64,000 bases of DNA, taken from Cepaea nemoralis. Lineage: Eukaryota > Mollusca > Gastropoda > Stylommatophora > Helicidae. The position numbers and the translations under genes were made by a program. Positions 21,195 to 33,539 of the stretch are shown here, in pieces. The stretch lies in NCBI GenBank assembly GCA_014155875.1, contig JACEFZ010017896.1:118727-182726 (forward strand). The letters run 5' to 3'. How positions within the stretch are numbered: the first letter of the stretch is position 1; each line of letters starts with the position of its first letter. The notes under the pieces were generated by a model. That model saw only the letters and a list, made by a program, of their open reading frames with translations, was not told the DNA's origin and did no database searches.

Positions 21195-21888
21195 GGGTTT
21201 CACAGCTCCGAAAATGGGCCTCCGAAAGTTCACTTATTTGTAGACCAAGTACTAAGAGGCTAAAGGTCAAGGAATAAGCAAAGCTTTTAAAGCCACCACA
21301 AGCAATAAATGTTAATTTCTTCCTTCATGGCTTTAGTAGATTTGGCCACAGATTTGAATTGTCGTTCAAACTTGCCCCTATTTTTGGTCAAAGTATCACG
21401 CGGCTTGTTTTGTAAATATATGAATCACTGACTTTGTACAAGCAAGTGAGAAAATGCATTGAAGAAAGAGAAACATCGTGCACAAAAGTCTGTTAAATTT
21501 ACCTTTGGCTGTAAAGAGGCAAGGTGTTGTGTTGTGACAGACATCGGAAAAGTGGAGTTAGTCTGTGGTTATGCGGTCAGACAGAAATTGATTCTCAAGT
21601 ATACGGTGACTAATGGTAGTAGGGACAGTAAAACCCTTTGATATACCTTCAGGCGCAATGGGGAAATGGTGCTAGACGCATATTGTGTATAGACTAATAG
21701 TCAAATATGGTCAGCATCAGGGCGGCAGGCTTTACTTCACAAGACATTTTCTGGTACCCATTTGGGATAAGTCTTCCTGGAAGCCTAGGTACATTTTCAA
21801 TTAAAAAAAATTTGAATCGGTCCGATGAGGACCCATGACCAGCGGGCAGCGTCTAGCCACTATGCTACTGCGGTTTCCGACACAGGGT
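21195..21888. other. No feature recognised
   Basis: No coding, SINE or tandem signal supported. Confidence 0.45.
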
Positions 21889-22243
21889 AGCATGAACGAC
21901 ACAATGCATCGGGACATGGGCAGATGTCAGCACGTCGATTGAAACATGTGTTGGAAAGTACGGGTTGCGTAAAGAAGTGATTGTCTGTGCCAAAGAATCC
22001 TTCTCCTGCTCCTCCTCCGCCTCCTCCTCCTCCTCCTCCTCCTTCTTCTTCTTCTTCTATTTGAAATTTTCTTCTCTTGTTTATCGTTACCCTTCATTCG
22101 TTTTCTGCATTCGTTTTGCGAATCGGAGGAGCATGAACGACACAATGCATTGAGACATGGGCAGAATGCAGCACGTCGACTGACACATGTGTTGGAAAGT
22201 AAACGTTGTGGAAAGACATGATTGCCTGTGCCAGTCGAAAAGT
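21889..22243. repeat. ~110-bp direct duplication around a CTC/CTT tract
   Basis: 21889-22002 and 22129-22243 share agcatgaacgacacaatgca, gggcaga-cagcacgtcga, acatgtgttggaaagta and tgcctgtgcca. Between them lies (ctc)n(ctt)n at about 22009-22057. Confidence 0.85.
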
Positions 22244-22554
22244 CGAGGAGTAGGAGTTGACAGGAGAAATGAGGAGACGGAGGTAATGATGTTGAAGAAG
22301 AGGTGGAGGATAAGGATAAAGGGGTGGGGAAGAGTGAGTAGAGTATGAATATGTGGAGGAAAAGGAGGAGAAGATTGTAAAGAGGGAAGAAGAGGAGTAG
22401 GGAAACGAGAATTAGAAAGAATGGAGTGAAATAAAGAAGAATGAAGTAATGCAGCTTTACATAACTCAGTTACAGAAAACAAAGGATGTTGCGGCGACAA
22501 GCTTTCAGCAGCAAACAAATACAAGAAACCACAATATACGAAACTTCATTTTAG

Positions 22555-22745
22555 TTGCTTTGGCAGTCCAAGGAAATAGCAACATCATCTCAGGAACCAC
22601 ATCTCAGCTGCTTTCAAGTTTTTCCTATTTGTCCTTTAATGTTCCATTATTCGCTGCTATACGGCAAATCAGGTTCTATATATCATTTCAAACTTCCATT
22701 CTTATTTTCAGTGATAATGACGTTTTGTAGAGGATACTTTTCATT
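22555..22745 (-). pseudogene. RTE-like LINE fragment
   Basis: Plus-strand string tggcagtccaaggaa, ggaaccacatctc and ttccaagtttttccta-like blocks parallel 52430-52580, which lies within an RTE-like copy on the minus strand. Only the post-catalytic segment remains. Confidence 0.6.
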
Positions 22746-22794
22746 ATTATTATATACTACTGAACTAACATTGAGTAGTAAGGTTGCAAGTAAG

Positions 22795-23225
22795 GTGGAG
22801 AAAGGAATGTTTCGTGTGGAATGGCTCACCTCGCTTTAGATGTCACATATTTGTATGGATTGTTTGCCCTGGCCATACGCGGGAGTGCTGGGGAATGAGC
22901 AGGTTGATAGGCTGGCAGGAAATGCACCTCTTGGTGGTAGGTTACCTATGCACAAGTGAGAGGTGGTCGTGCGCCTGTGGGATCGGGTGGAGAAGTCGGG
23001 GGATCACATTGAGAACCCGTATGTGGAAAGAATGATATTGCGGGGGATCGGCAGGGGTTCTGGAAGAATCTCAAAACAGAGGGAAGACCAGGAGAACTTT
23101 CAGAGAGCGGCGGGAACGACTAGTAGTATGACTCTTCGCTGGCTGTTGAACGAGGTGCGGAGCGCGTATGGGAATGTCCTGAGTGCAATGATGTCAATTC
23201 TTAGCTCAACTCAACTCAGCTCAAT
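22795..23225 (+). pseudogene. RNase H tail of a degraded LINE
   Basis: Frame-corrected reading gives a VCPGH segment, then GVLGNEQVDRLAGNAPLGG and EVVVRLWDRVEKSG. The G-x-x-GNE-x-x-D-x-LA motif holds the last catalytic Asp of type I RNase H domains in LINEs, placing this as a C-terminal fragment of an RNase H-bearing LINE. A frameshift near 22880 and a stop after the motif show decay. The motif differs from the IPGNEEADRLAKEG of LINE-A, so this is another lineage. Confidence 0.65.
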
Positions 23226-23741
23226 TGCCTAGTAAATAAAACAAAAGCAGATATATTTTGGGACTCAACGCAACGTCATGTAAAGGACTTGCTAATAAAT
23301 ATCAGCCCGCACGTTATGAAAGACAGCAAGCAAACGTGAGACACACAAACGGAGATATGTTCATTATCTGTAAAACAATCGTCATATTGTATACAGAAGC
23401 TGTTCACAGCATGCACCTGGCCAGGGTTTTCCGGTTGTGTTTGCATGAACCCAAGCGGCCATGCTTGTTTCCAAAAGTCATTGGATTTAAACCAACACAG
23501 TTTTACATTTTGTTTTAAACTGCTAGCAACAGTTTGATCTTTACGACCGCAGATTTCTGGTGTGCAAAGTTCGTGTACACAGCTCTGCTGACCGAGTTTG
23601 GCTGTCATGATGTTTGCGTGTAAACGACTCCACATTATACCGCTCACGATTGGACACAAACCACGAGGGAAAGTAACACAGGCAATAATGATTCTGCTTC
23701 TTCTTCGTGTCACTTTCGTGAGGGCTGCGGCACACTTGGTA
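23226..23741. other. No feature recognised
   Basis: A minus-strand 164-codon frame crosses this stretch, but it has no recognisable domain or splice signals and is probably chance. Confidence 0.4.
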
Positions 23742-24314
23742 CATTCATCATGTGTCATGCCGATAAGCATGGGCGGTCATGTTTCACCATCTCACTCTAT
23801 CACCAGAGTCGTGAATCAGCTCAGTGTTCTTGTCTCAACCATGCCACGTGGCCAAGCCATCCAGGTATTTACTTCTCTGCCTTCCCCTTGTTCTCTTCGC
23901 CTCGATCTTGCCAGCTGTCTCGAAGTTCTCCATTTTATTTCTTCTCACAATGTGACCCAAAAATTTTGACTGTCTAGGCTAATTTTTCCAATCCAGTGGT
24001 TCCCAACCTTTTTTTTTGGCCCATGCACCCCTTCACATATGTTCTCAAAGGCCCCCCCCCCCCCCGCCTTTCGTATTTCCTCCATAGAAATCCCCCCTAT
24101 AGTATACGTAAAAATGGATCCTAATTTTAATAACACATACTAGAACAAGACGTCCACATAGAATTTGATTTGCGGGTCTACTTATGTTATAAAATTATAA
24201 AACAAATTTCAGAAGGGCGAGAAGTACAGAACCGTAAAGTATGGAGGGAAAAACAATATCAAGTAATCTGTTCTTGTATTAAACGCGATCTTGAAAATAA
24301 TCTTAAAGTCCCCG

Positions 24315-24355
<41 letters not shown>

Positions 24356-24545
24356 AAAACTTAAAATTCCCCACCGGTTAAGAACAACTGCTCTAATCAG
24401 TTTACGATTGTCATTTGTTTCTTGTATGACTTGGTCATTGATTTTTCTGTCTGTCCATGATATTCTTGGCATTTCCTCAGAAACCACATTTCCACAGCCA
24501 TCAGACGTTTGTCAGTTTGTCTGCTCATTTAGTTAAACACCCCAA
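23742..24545 (-). pseudogene. RTE-like LINE remnant split by a hAT insertion
   Basis: Left part (23742-23993) and right part (24391-24545) together parallel the uninterrupted copy at 3786-4150: same order of tgtcatgccgataagcatgg, ccaagccatccaggtattta, then tgtttcttgtatgacttgg and cctcagaaaccacatttcc. Minus-strand residues such as PRISWTDRKINDQVIQET remain. Confidence 0.75.
23994..24390. mobile_element. Non-autonomous hAT element (397 bp)
   Basis: Starts cagtggttcccaacc and ends ggttaagaacaactg, terminal inverted repeats of the hAT type. The adjoining 8-mers are ttccaatc and ctctaatc (6/8 identical), consistent with an aged 8-bp TSD. The related RTE sequence at 3987-4005 (ctctaatcagtttatag) is the unoccupied site. 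The interior has long C runs (about 24045-24064 and 24311-24354) and no transposase. Confidence 0.85.
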
Positions 24546-24589
24546 AGGTCAGCGTGTCCGACTTCGGCATCCATTTGTGAATGGTTTGC

Positions 24590-24790
24590 TTCTTTCAGAT
24601 AGTTTCCATTGCAGACTACGGGCTTTATCTCAGACAGACAGATTCCATTGCAGACTACGGGCTTTATTTCAGACAGACAGATTACATTGCAGACTACGGG
24701 CTTTATCTCAGACAGACAGATTCCATTGCGGACTACGGGCTTTATCTCAGACAGACAGATTCCATTGCAGACTACGGGCTTCATCTACTC
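24590..24790. repeat. 39-bp minisatellite, about 5 copies
   Basis: Units contain ccattgcagactacgggct and ttatctcagacagacag. Since 39 is a multiple of three, several frames on both strands stay open. There is no coding evidence beyond that. Confidence 0.92.
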
Positions 24791-25044
24791 GTGAGCAGGT
24801 TTTCTTTCCTAATGATTTTTGCCAAGGCAGAGGAATAACAGCCACTTGTTTCTTTAGCGATTTCCAACTGTCGTATTTGTAACTTGCAGATAAGACATCC
24901 TCGTTGTTTATGCTTTATGCGAGAAGGTTAGGTTTCTGACCCCACCACCTAAGAGATCAGAGGGGCGTGTGATATCACTACACACCAACGGTTCTTGGAA
25001 AAATTCCCAGCCCTAAGCTGAGATCGAGCCCTCTGAGCCAGAAC

Positions 25045-25887
<843 letters not shown>

Positions 25888-26183
25888 GGACGCGCGCACG
25901 CGCGTATATGTGATCAGAGGGCGTGAAACCTTGGGAAATCTACAGTTGATTGATGGTTCAGTAAAGAGACTGTCTTTTGACTCAGGGGAGAGTGTGAATG
26001 GGTAGAAAGATTTCACAATGGAAGACAAAACGCCGTTGATGAACAACGTAGAGGGGGACATGACAGTGGAAAAGTCATGATGACCATCTTTTGGGATATC
26101 AAGGGCCCTATATTGGTGCATTTCCAGGACAGGGCTGAGAACTGTGACTGGTGCTCGACATACAAGCCATACATAGTGACATA

Positions 26184-26343
26184 CTAGCGACATGCTGGTG
26201 ACATGATGGTGACATGATAGTGGCATGCTGGTGACATGCTAGGGACATGCTAGTGACATGCTAATGACATGCTAGTGACATGCTAGGGACATGCTAGTGA
26301 CATGCTAATGACATGCTAGTGACATGCTAGGGACATGCTAGTG
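26184..26343. repeat. 12-bp minisatellite
   Basis: Units of gacatgctagtg with variants (gacatgctaggg, gacatgctaatg), about 13 copies. The last five repeat in a four-unit pattern. Confidence 0.9.
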
Positions 26344-26564
26344 AACAAACTGAAACTAGCGATGGGAAACGCCGGTGACTTCTCTCAAAAGGAGTATTGT
26401 TTGTGTACGATAACGCCCGTCCCCATTCAGCTGCACGTACAGTGGATGTGACAGAATTATAGAGAGAACAGTAATGGAAGGCGTGACTTATGGAAGAGGA
26501 GGCAGTGGTTAATCAACATGATGCTGGATACAGAATGATAAAATCACCGTGGGCATGCACATGC

Positions 26565-26945
26565 ATGCAGTCATCATCATCTTCCACTAATGCCGTCAAG
26601 GATCGTGGGGAGGAATAGTTGCATTCCAGCGCGTGATGAGTGGCACTGGGTGTGTCATTCCGTGTGATTGTAAATGTCTTTGATGTCGTCAATGCATGTT
26701 ATTTTCGGTCGTTCCCTTGCTCTCGTAGCAGATCTTCTTTGATGTAGCGCCAGTGCTGGTAGTTGATGGTATTGCATTCTAACAAGATGATCGAACTATT
26801 TGATAGTCTGCCTTTCAATATATGTGGCACAATTTGTTGATCCCACTGTCTGTCTGATAACATTTCTTACTCGCTCTCGGATAGTTAAGTTGGCACTCTT
26901 CTCAAACATCTCATCTCTCAGGTATTGTTGTGAATGTGTGATTCA
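26565..26945 (-). pseudogene. LINE C-terminal remnant (RTE-like)
   Basis: The minus strand reads YLRDEMFEKSANLTIRERVR, then VIRQTVGSTNCATYIERQTI and FDHLVRMQ with several stops. This is the region after the catalytic palm in RTE-like proteins (RERVRN ... I-W-GH--RM). The 3' end (near 26575) carries gaagatgatgatgactg. This third C-terminal type differs from those at 20 and 56 kb. Confidence 0.6.
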
Positions 26946-26998
26946 GAAAATTTCCAAGTTTGACTGCACGCAGTAACGACAGTAAAGGGCCCGTGTAT

Positions 26999-27141
26999 CT
27001 TCTTCTTCTTCTGCGTTCATCCGGAGTTTTTTTCGGACGTGATTGCGTTGTGCCTGTTTACAGCAGAGCTGCGTTCTTGCGCCGTTAGGCCGACACATCC
27101 GACTTCTGCGGGCATTTGTTGACCGGGTTAACCTTCCCGGA
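26999..27141 (-). mobile_element. SINE-3 copy, reversed, with perfect 13-bp TSD
   Basis: Complete 143-bp module: on the minus strand it begins tccgggaaggttaacccgg and ends with gaacgcagaagaagaag. It is flanked by agggcccgtgtat at 26986-26998 and 27142-27154. It contains the stem-loop near its 3' end and a short GAA tail. It shows that the module moves by itself. Confidence 0.92.
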
Positions 27142-27154
27142 AGGGCCCGTGTAT

Positions 27155-27768
27155 GATTCGTTCGTTCGCTCGTTCGTTGTTCTTCTACTTCTTCTTCATC
27201 TCCTCTTCCTCGCGCTTTGTAACTCACAAGAGAACAAAGTCCCTCAACCAACTCACACCACGCCTTGTGCAGACTTCTTCATGACCGGTTATTTCTTACA
27301 GCTAAAGTCTTCTACAGACTGAGGCAACCTGTTTCACGCCCCCCCCCCCCCCCCCGCCCCTTAGTCGGCTCCTACGGCACACATGGTAGGTTACAGTGTT
27401 ACTATTTGGTGCTGTCCTTGTGGACTTTGGTTAAAACACGGGTGAGTTATACACAGTTACAAAGGTAAACAAATAGAAGGAAACACAACATATAAACACG
27501 GAGAAGACGCTAGGTGGCTACATTCATTCATAATAACCCAATGAGAAGAATGGAAAGGTAAACACAAATGGGAACGATTAAAAGAAAATGAAAAACGGAT
27601 GCTATTTACCTCAAAATCCCAGTTTCAGACTGGGATTCTGAAATAAATAGCACATTTTTTGTTTCAATTGTTTTGTTTCACTTTTCGTTTAATCTTTTTT
27701 CCCATCCTTCAATTCTTCCCATGTTATTATGCTTTAAAGTAGTCAACGTAACGTCTTCTCCTTGTTTG
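27155..27768. other. No gene recognised; C run
   Basis: Includes a run of 16-17 C near 27340-27356 and a purine-rich stretch. No element boundary is supported. Confidence 0.45.
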
Positions 27769-28090
27769 TACGAGGGTAAGTTAATAAGTAAGTCACACAT
27801 GGCTGTAGAAAAATAACTAAATACGATAACAACTTGAAACGAGTTTATTTTTATACATACATTGTCCCTTTATTTCTCAACATAATTTCCACCAACATTG
27901 ATGTACTTATCCCATCGTTTTATCAGTTCTCCCAAACAGGCTGCATAGAACTGCGTGCACTGTTTTCTACACCACGTTTTCACTTCACATTCAAATTCGG
28001 TGTCATACGCGAAATGTCTCCCGCCAAGGTTGGTTTTCAGTGTTTATGCTGATAAATGTTTATCCCGTAAAGAAGTGCACATCTGGGTAG
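27769..28090 (-). pseudogene. Mariner-type transposase, C-terminal remnant
   Basis: From the terminal repeat tacgagggtaagttaataag (at a TA site) the minus strand gives, upstream of the stop at about 27880, LGGRHFAYDTEFECEVKTWC and LGELIKRWDKYINVGGNYVE. These correspond to the C-terminal end of mariner transposases (family pattern LGGRRF ... W ... RW-KC-E--G-YVEK). The catalytic Asp residues and the N-terminal DNA-binding domain are absent. Mariner elements move by a DNA cut-and-paste reaction into TA dinucleotides. Confidence 0.75.
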
Positions 28091-28092
28091 AA

Positions 28093-28220
28093 AACGTTAC
28101 GAGGGCGAGTCAATAAGTAAGTTACACAGTTCTCTGGGATGGCAGGTAAATGAAAACAAAGCACGAAGTTCTTTGCAGCCGGTTTGGGAGAACTGATACA
28201 ACGATGGGATAAGTGCATCT
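28093..28220 (+). mobile_element. Second mariner end, opposite orientation
   Basis: Begins ttacgagggcgagtcaataa, a related terminal repeat, and then joins directly to a short piece reading GELIQRWDKC-like residues on the plus strand. It is a deletion derivative arranged back to back with the 27769 remnant. Confidence 0.6.
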
Positions 28221-28330
28221 TTGTTTTCCGCACTTATATTCTATAAATCTGCATCACTCCCCGCTCTTTTATATTATTTACATTTCCATAGCTTTACCGC
28301 CGCCCTCCCTGGCCTATAGGTTAACGTCAT

Positions 28331-28542
28331 TCTCCGTAATCTCGTATATTCTCGTGGGTAACGTAACCTGCGCGAGAATCTGTAGCCGTTCTCGCCGCGT
28401 TGATAACTTACGGGGTATTTGAGCAGGTCGCTCAGAAAGCAATGGCAAACTACTGAGCGTAATTTTGCCTAGTATATCAACAGCAGCTGAACAATGCTGA
28501 TGTTGACTGCAACGTCCGCAAGGGATATGGAAAAAAAAAAAA
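28331..28542 (+). mobile_element. SINE-2 copy, 5' head degraded
   Basis: Carries ctcgtatattctcgtggg, caggtcgctcagaaagcaat, ggcaaactactgagcgtaat and gctgatgttgactgc, with a 12-A tail. The A-box portion is missing or diverged. Confidence 0.8.
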
Positions 28543-29184
28543 GCTTTACCCGAGTTTTCCCTCTAACTTTATTCATACATTTACATGGAAATTTAAAACA
28601 AAACTAAGACAAAACGAAACAAATAATTTGACAAAAACTTACCGGTCTTCCTTCCCGTAACAATAAGCCAGGGAAACCGCAAGTTAACTAACTCACTGAA
28701 GACAAGTCTCTCCCTCTCTAACTGATTCAACACGAAAACCTTGCTCGACTACCAACAACCGGAAACCTTTTAGAACGGTTGAACACGCACAAAATACAAA
28801 GTGAGGACCAAACATAAAGGCCGGGCGATTTTATTGAACTGCCAAGACTTCCAGTATTCAAGTATTCACATTTCCTCAATCGCTAAATTTATTTCAACCC
28901 CCCGCCATGGGACTAGCCACGACCACCTCATCACAAACAGGAAAGGAGAGTAGGGGTAAAAGAGGGGTCGGGGTGTTCTACCAGCGACCCACATCTAAAA
29001 GCTCGGCCTTGAGCCCTGGCAAATGCGTCCCCTGGCATCCAATCGTCTTTCTTGGTCAATACCAACGACTCTCAGCTGTCGCCTGGAACACTTCTGGGCA
29101 ATCGGCAACACATTCTGGCCAGCATTTCTCGGCCAAAATAAGAGGCTGTTAGTCAACAATTATCCCTCCTGTTGCTGTTGTCAT
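28543..29184. other. No feature recognised
   Basis: No supported coding, SINE or tandem repeat. Confidence 0.45.
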
Positions 29185-29765
29185 TTGTTTCTTTCAGTAT
29201 CAGAAACATCTCGTTTACACATTGTTGCTTTTAGTTTCAGAAACTTCTCGTTTACACATTGTTACTTTTAGTTTAAGAAACATCTAGATTTAAACATTGT
29301 GTCTTTCAATTTAAGAAACTTCTAGTTTTAAACATTGTAACGTTCAATTTCAGAAACATCTAGTTTTAAACATTAGTCTTTCAATTTCAGAAACGCCTAG
29401 TTTTAACATTGTGTCTTTCAATTTCAGAAAAGCCTAGTTTAAACATCGTGTCTTTCAGCTTTAGAAAAACGCCTGAAGGTCAACGAAGAAGAAGAGAAAG
29501 TGCCAGAAGAAGCTAGTCAAAATATGGTTTCTTTTAGTTTCAGAAAGTGTGTGTGTTTATTTGTGTGTGTGTGTGTGTGTGTTTATTTGTGTGTGTGTGT
29601 GTGTGTGTGTATGTTTGTGTGTGTGTATGCGCGTGTGTGTGTTAGAAAACATGATGTCTTTCAGTCTCAGACATCTCTAGTCTAACATAGTGTCTTTCAG
29701 GTTTTGTCTTCTTCCGAAACGTCTCGTCTTAACATTGTGTCTTTCAGTTTCAGAAACGTCTCATA
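29185..29765. repeat. ~38-bp minisatellite interrupted by (GT)n
   Basis: About ten imperfect units containing tttcagtttcagaaacatct and agtttaaacattgtg. A (GT)-rich tract lies at 29548-29642. Confidence 0.85.
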
Positions 29766-30084
29766 CACAAAGATATATTAAAATCTTGATAAGAAACAAG
29801 CATAATAGCCCCCCCCCCCCTCCCCACAATGACGTTAAACAATCCTGTATCGAACATTCTACGCGTATAATTAAACAGAACATATAAACAGATAATCAAT
29901 AAGAACACATTTGTGAACAAATAAGAAACATGATCTGGGGGCCAACTGCGCTAAAGAAGTAAAACAAAAACAAACAAAACCAAGAAAATGCCCAATAATG
30001 GAAAATACGGAAGGTAGGACATGTCAGCTACACTGGCATGCAATCTTGAACCACAGAATGGACCAGCTATCAAGAGCAATTTCT
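29766..30084. other. No feature recognised
   Basis: A short C run near 29810 and unique-looking AT-rich sequence. Confidence 0.4.
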
Positions 30085-30855
30085 GTTTTGAAGATCCAGT
30101 GTAATGTGTGTTCCACGTTCTCTGGAAAGTGTCTTCTACATTCTCCGTCGTGTGTCTTCTATACTCTCTGTAATGGGTCTTCAATATTCTCTATAATGTG
30201 TCTTAATCTTTCTCTATAATGTGTCTTCAATATTCTCTATAACGTATCTTCAATATTCTCTGTAATGTGTCTTCAATATTCTCTATAATGTGTCTTTAAT
30301 ATGCTCTATAATGTGTCTTCATCATTTTCTATAACATGTTTTCATTATTCTCTATAATGTATCTTCATCATTCTTGATATGTTTGAATCAATCTCTATAA
30401 TATGTCTTCAATATTCCCTATAATGTGTCTTCATCTTTCTCTATAATGTGTCTTTAATATTGTGTATAATGTGTCTCAATCTATCTCTATAATGTGTCTT
30501 TACCTTTCTCTATAATGCGTCTTTATCTTTTTCTATAATGTGTCTTCACCTTTCTCTATAATGTGTCTCCAATATTCACTGATCGTGTCTTCAATATTCT
30601 CTGTAATATGTCTACAACACTATGTAATGTGCCTGCAGCATTATTTGTAATATGTCTTCGACAATCTCTAATATGAAAATAATATGTAGCCATCACTATA
30701 TGTGAAGTGTCTTCAACATTCTTTATAATGCGCCTTCAACAATACCTATAATATGTCTTCAAAATCTCAGTAAGGTGTCTTCACCACACAGTGTAAAGTG
30801 TCTTCATCACATTATGTAAGGTGTCTTCATCACACAATGTAAGGTGTCTTCATCA

Positions 30856-31269
30856 CATCATGTAAGGTGTCTTCATCACACAATGTAAGGTGTCTTCATC
30901 ACACAATATAAGGTGTCTTCATCACACAATGTAAGGTGTCTTCATCACACAATGTAAGATGTCTTCATCACATTATGTAAGGTGTCTTCATCACACAATG
31001 TAAGGTGTCTTCATCACATTATGTAAGGTGTCTTCATCACACAATGTAAGGTGTCTTCATCACATCATGTAAGGTGTCTTCATCACACAATGTAAGGTGT
31101 CTTCATCACACAATATAAGGTGTCTTCATCACACAATGTAAGGTGTCTTCATCACACAATGTAAGATGTCTTCGTCACATTATGTAAAGTGTCTTCATCA
31201 CATCATGTAAGGTGTCTTCATCACACAATGTAATGTGTCTTCATCACACAATGTAAGATGCCTTCATCA
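30856..31269. repeat. 207-bp (9-monomer) higher-order repeat in the left flank
   Basis: The variant string catcatgtaaggtgtcttca recurs at 30856 and 31063, 207 bp (9 x 23) apart, with the intervening monomers in the same variant order. Confidence 0.7.
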
Positions 31270-31654
31270 CACAATGTAAGATGTCTTCATCACACAATGT
31301 AAGGTGTCTTCATCACACCATGTAAGGTGTCTTCATCACACAATGTAAGGTGTCTTCATCACACAATGTAAGGTGTCTTCATCACACAATGTAAGGTGTC
31401 TTCATCACACAATGTAAGTGGTCTTCATCACACAATGTAAGGTGTCTTCATCACACAATGTAAGGTGTCTTCATTACACAATGTAAGGTGTCTTCATCAC
31501 ACAATGTAAGGTGTCTTCATCACACAATGTAAGATGCCTTCATCACACAATGTAAGGTGTCTTAAACAATCTATATAATGTGCCTTCAACTATATGTATT
31601 GTATCTTTAACATTCTCTACAATATGTCTTTAAAGTCAAATCTCTGTAAGGTGT

Positions 31655-31935
31655 CTTCATCATATTATGGGAGGTGCCTTTATCACATTATATAAGGTGT
31701 CTCATCACATTATTTTAGGTGTCTTCATTATACAATGTAAGGTGTCTTCATCATATTATGGGAGGTGTCTTTATCACATTATATAAGGTGTCGTCATCAC
31801 ATTATTTTAGGTGTCTTCATTATACAATGTAAGGTGTCTTCATCATATTATGGGAGGTGTCTTTATCACATTATATAAGGTGTCGTCATCACATTATTTT
31901 AGGTGTCTTCATTATACATGGTGGGGTGTCTTCTT
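31655..31935. repeat. 92-bp (4-monomer) higher-order repeat, 3 copies
   Basis: The four-monomer set attatgggaggtg, attatataaggtg, attattttaggtg and tacaatgtaaggtg cycles about three times at about 92-bp spacing. Confidence 0.8.
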
Positions 31936-33539
31936 TATACAATGTAAGGTGTCTTCAACAATCTATGTAATGTGCCTTTAACTCTATGTACTGTACCTTC
32001 AACATTCTCTTTAAGGTGTCTTAATCACAAATTTGATGGTGTCTTCATCACACTACAGAATATGTCTTTATCACAGTATGGATGGTGTCTTCATCACACT
32101 ACGGAATGTGTCTTTATCATAGTATGGATGGCGTCTTCATCACATTATGGACGATGTCTTCATCACATTATTTAAGGTGTCTTAATCACACTGTGTAAAG
32201 TGTCTTCATCACATTATGTAATATGTCTTCATTACACGTTGTGAGGTGTCTTCATCATATCATGTAAGGTGTCTTCAACAATCTCTATAATGAACCTTCA
32301 ACTCTTTGTATTGTATCTTCAATATGCTCTGTAATGTGTCTTCAAAATTTCTGTCAGCTGTCTTCATCACATTATGGAAGGTCTCTTCATCACATTATGT
32401 TAGGTGTCTTAATCACATTGTGCAAGGTGTTCTCATCACACTGTGTTAGGTGTCTTCATTACATTATATTAGGTGTCTTCATCATATTATGTTAGGTCTT
32501 TTCATCACATTATGCTAGGTGTCTTCGTCACATTATGTTATGTGTCTTCATCACATTATGTTAAGTGTCTTCATCACATTATGGAAGGTCTTTTCATCAT
32601 ATAATGATAGATGTCTTCATCACATTATATTAGGTGTTTTCATCACATTATGTTAGGTGTCTTCGTCACATTATGGAAGGTCCTTTCATCACATTATGTT
32701 AGATGTCTTCATCACATTATGTTAGATGTCTTCATCACATTATGTTAGATGTCTTTATCACATTATGTTAGATGTCTTCATCACATTATGATAGACGTCG
32801 TCATCACATTATGTTAGGTGTCTTTATCACATTATGTTAGATGTCTTTATCACATTATGTTAGATGTCGTCATCACGTTATGTTAGATGTCGTCATCACA
32901 TTATGTTAGATGTCTTCATCACATTATGTTAGATGTCGTCATCACATTATGTTAGATGTCTTTATCACATTATGTTAGATGTCTTTATCACATTATGTTA
33001 GATGTCGTCATCACATTATGTTAGATGTCGTCATTACATTATGTTAGATGTCATCACATTATGTTAGATGTCTCATCACATTATGTTAGATGTCTTCATC
33101 ACATTATGTTAGATGTCTTTATCACATTATAATAGATGTCTTCATCACATTATGATAGACGTCGACATCACATTATGTTAGGTGTCTTTATCACATTATG
33201 TTAGATGTCTTTATCACATTATGTTAGATGTCTTTATCACATTATGTTAGATGTCGTCATCACATTATGTTAGATGTCGTCATCACATTATGTTAGATGT
33301 CTTCATCACATTATGTTAGATGTCGTCATCACATTATGTTAGATGTCTTTATCACATTATGTTAGATGACTTTATCACATTATGTTAGATGTCGTCATCA
33401 CATTATGTTAGATGTCGTCATTACATTATGTTAGATGTCGTCATTACATTATGTTAGATGTAGTCATCACACTATGTTATATGTCGTCATCATATTATGT
33501 TAAATGTCGTCATTACATTATTTTAGATGTCATCACACT

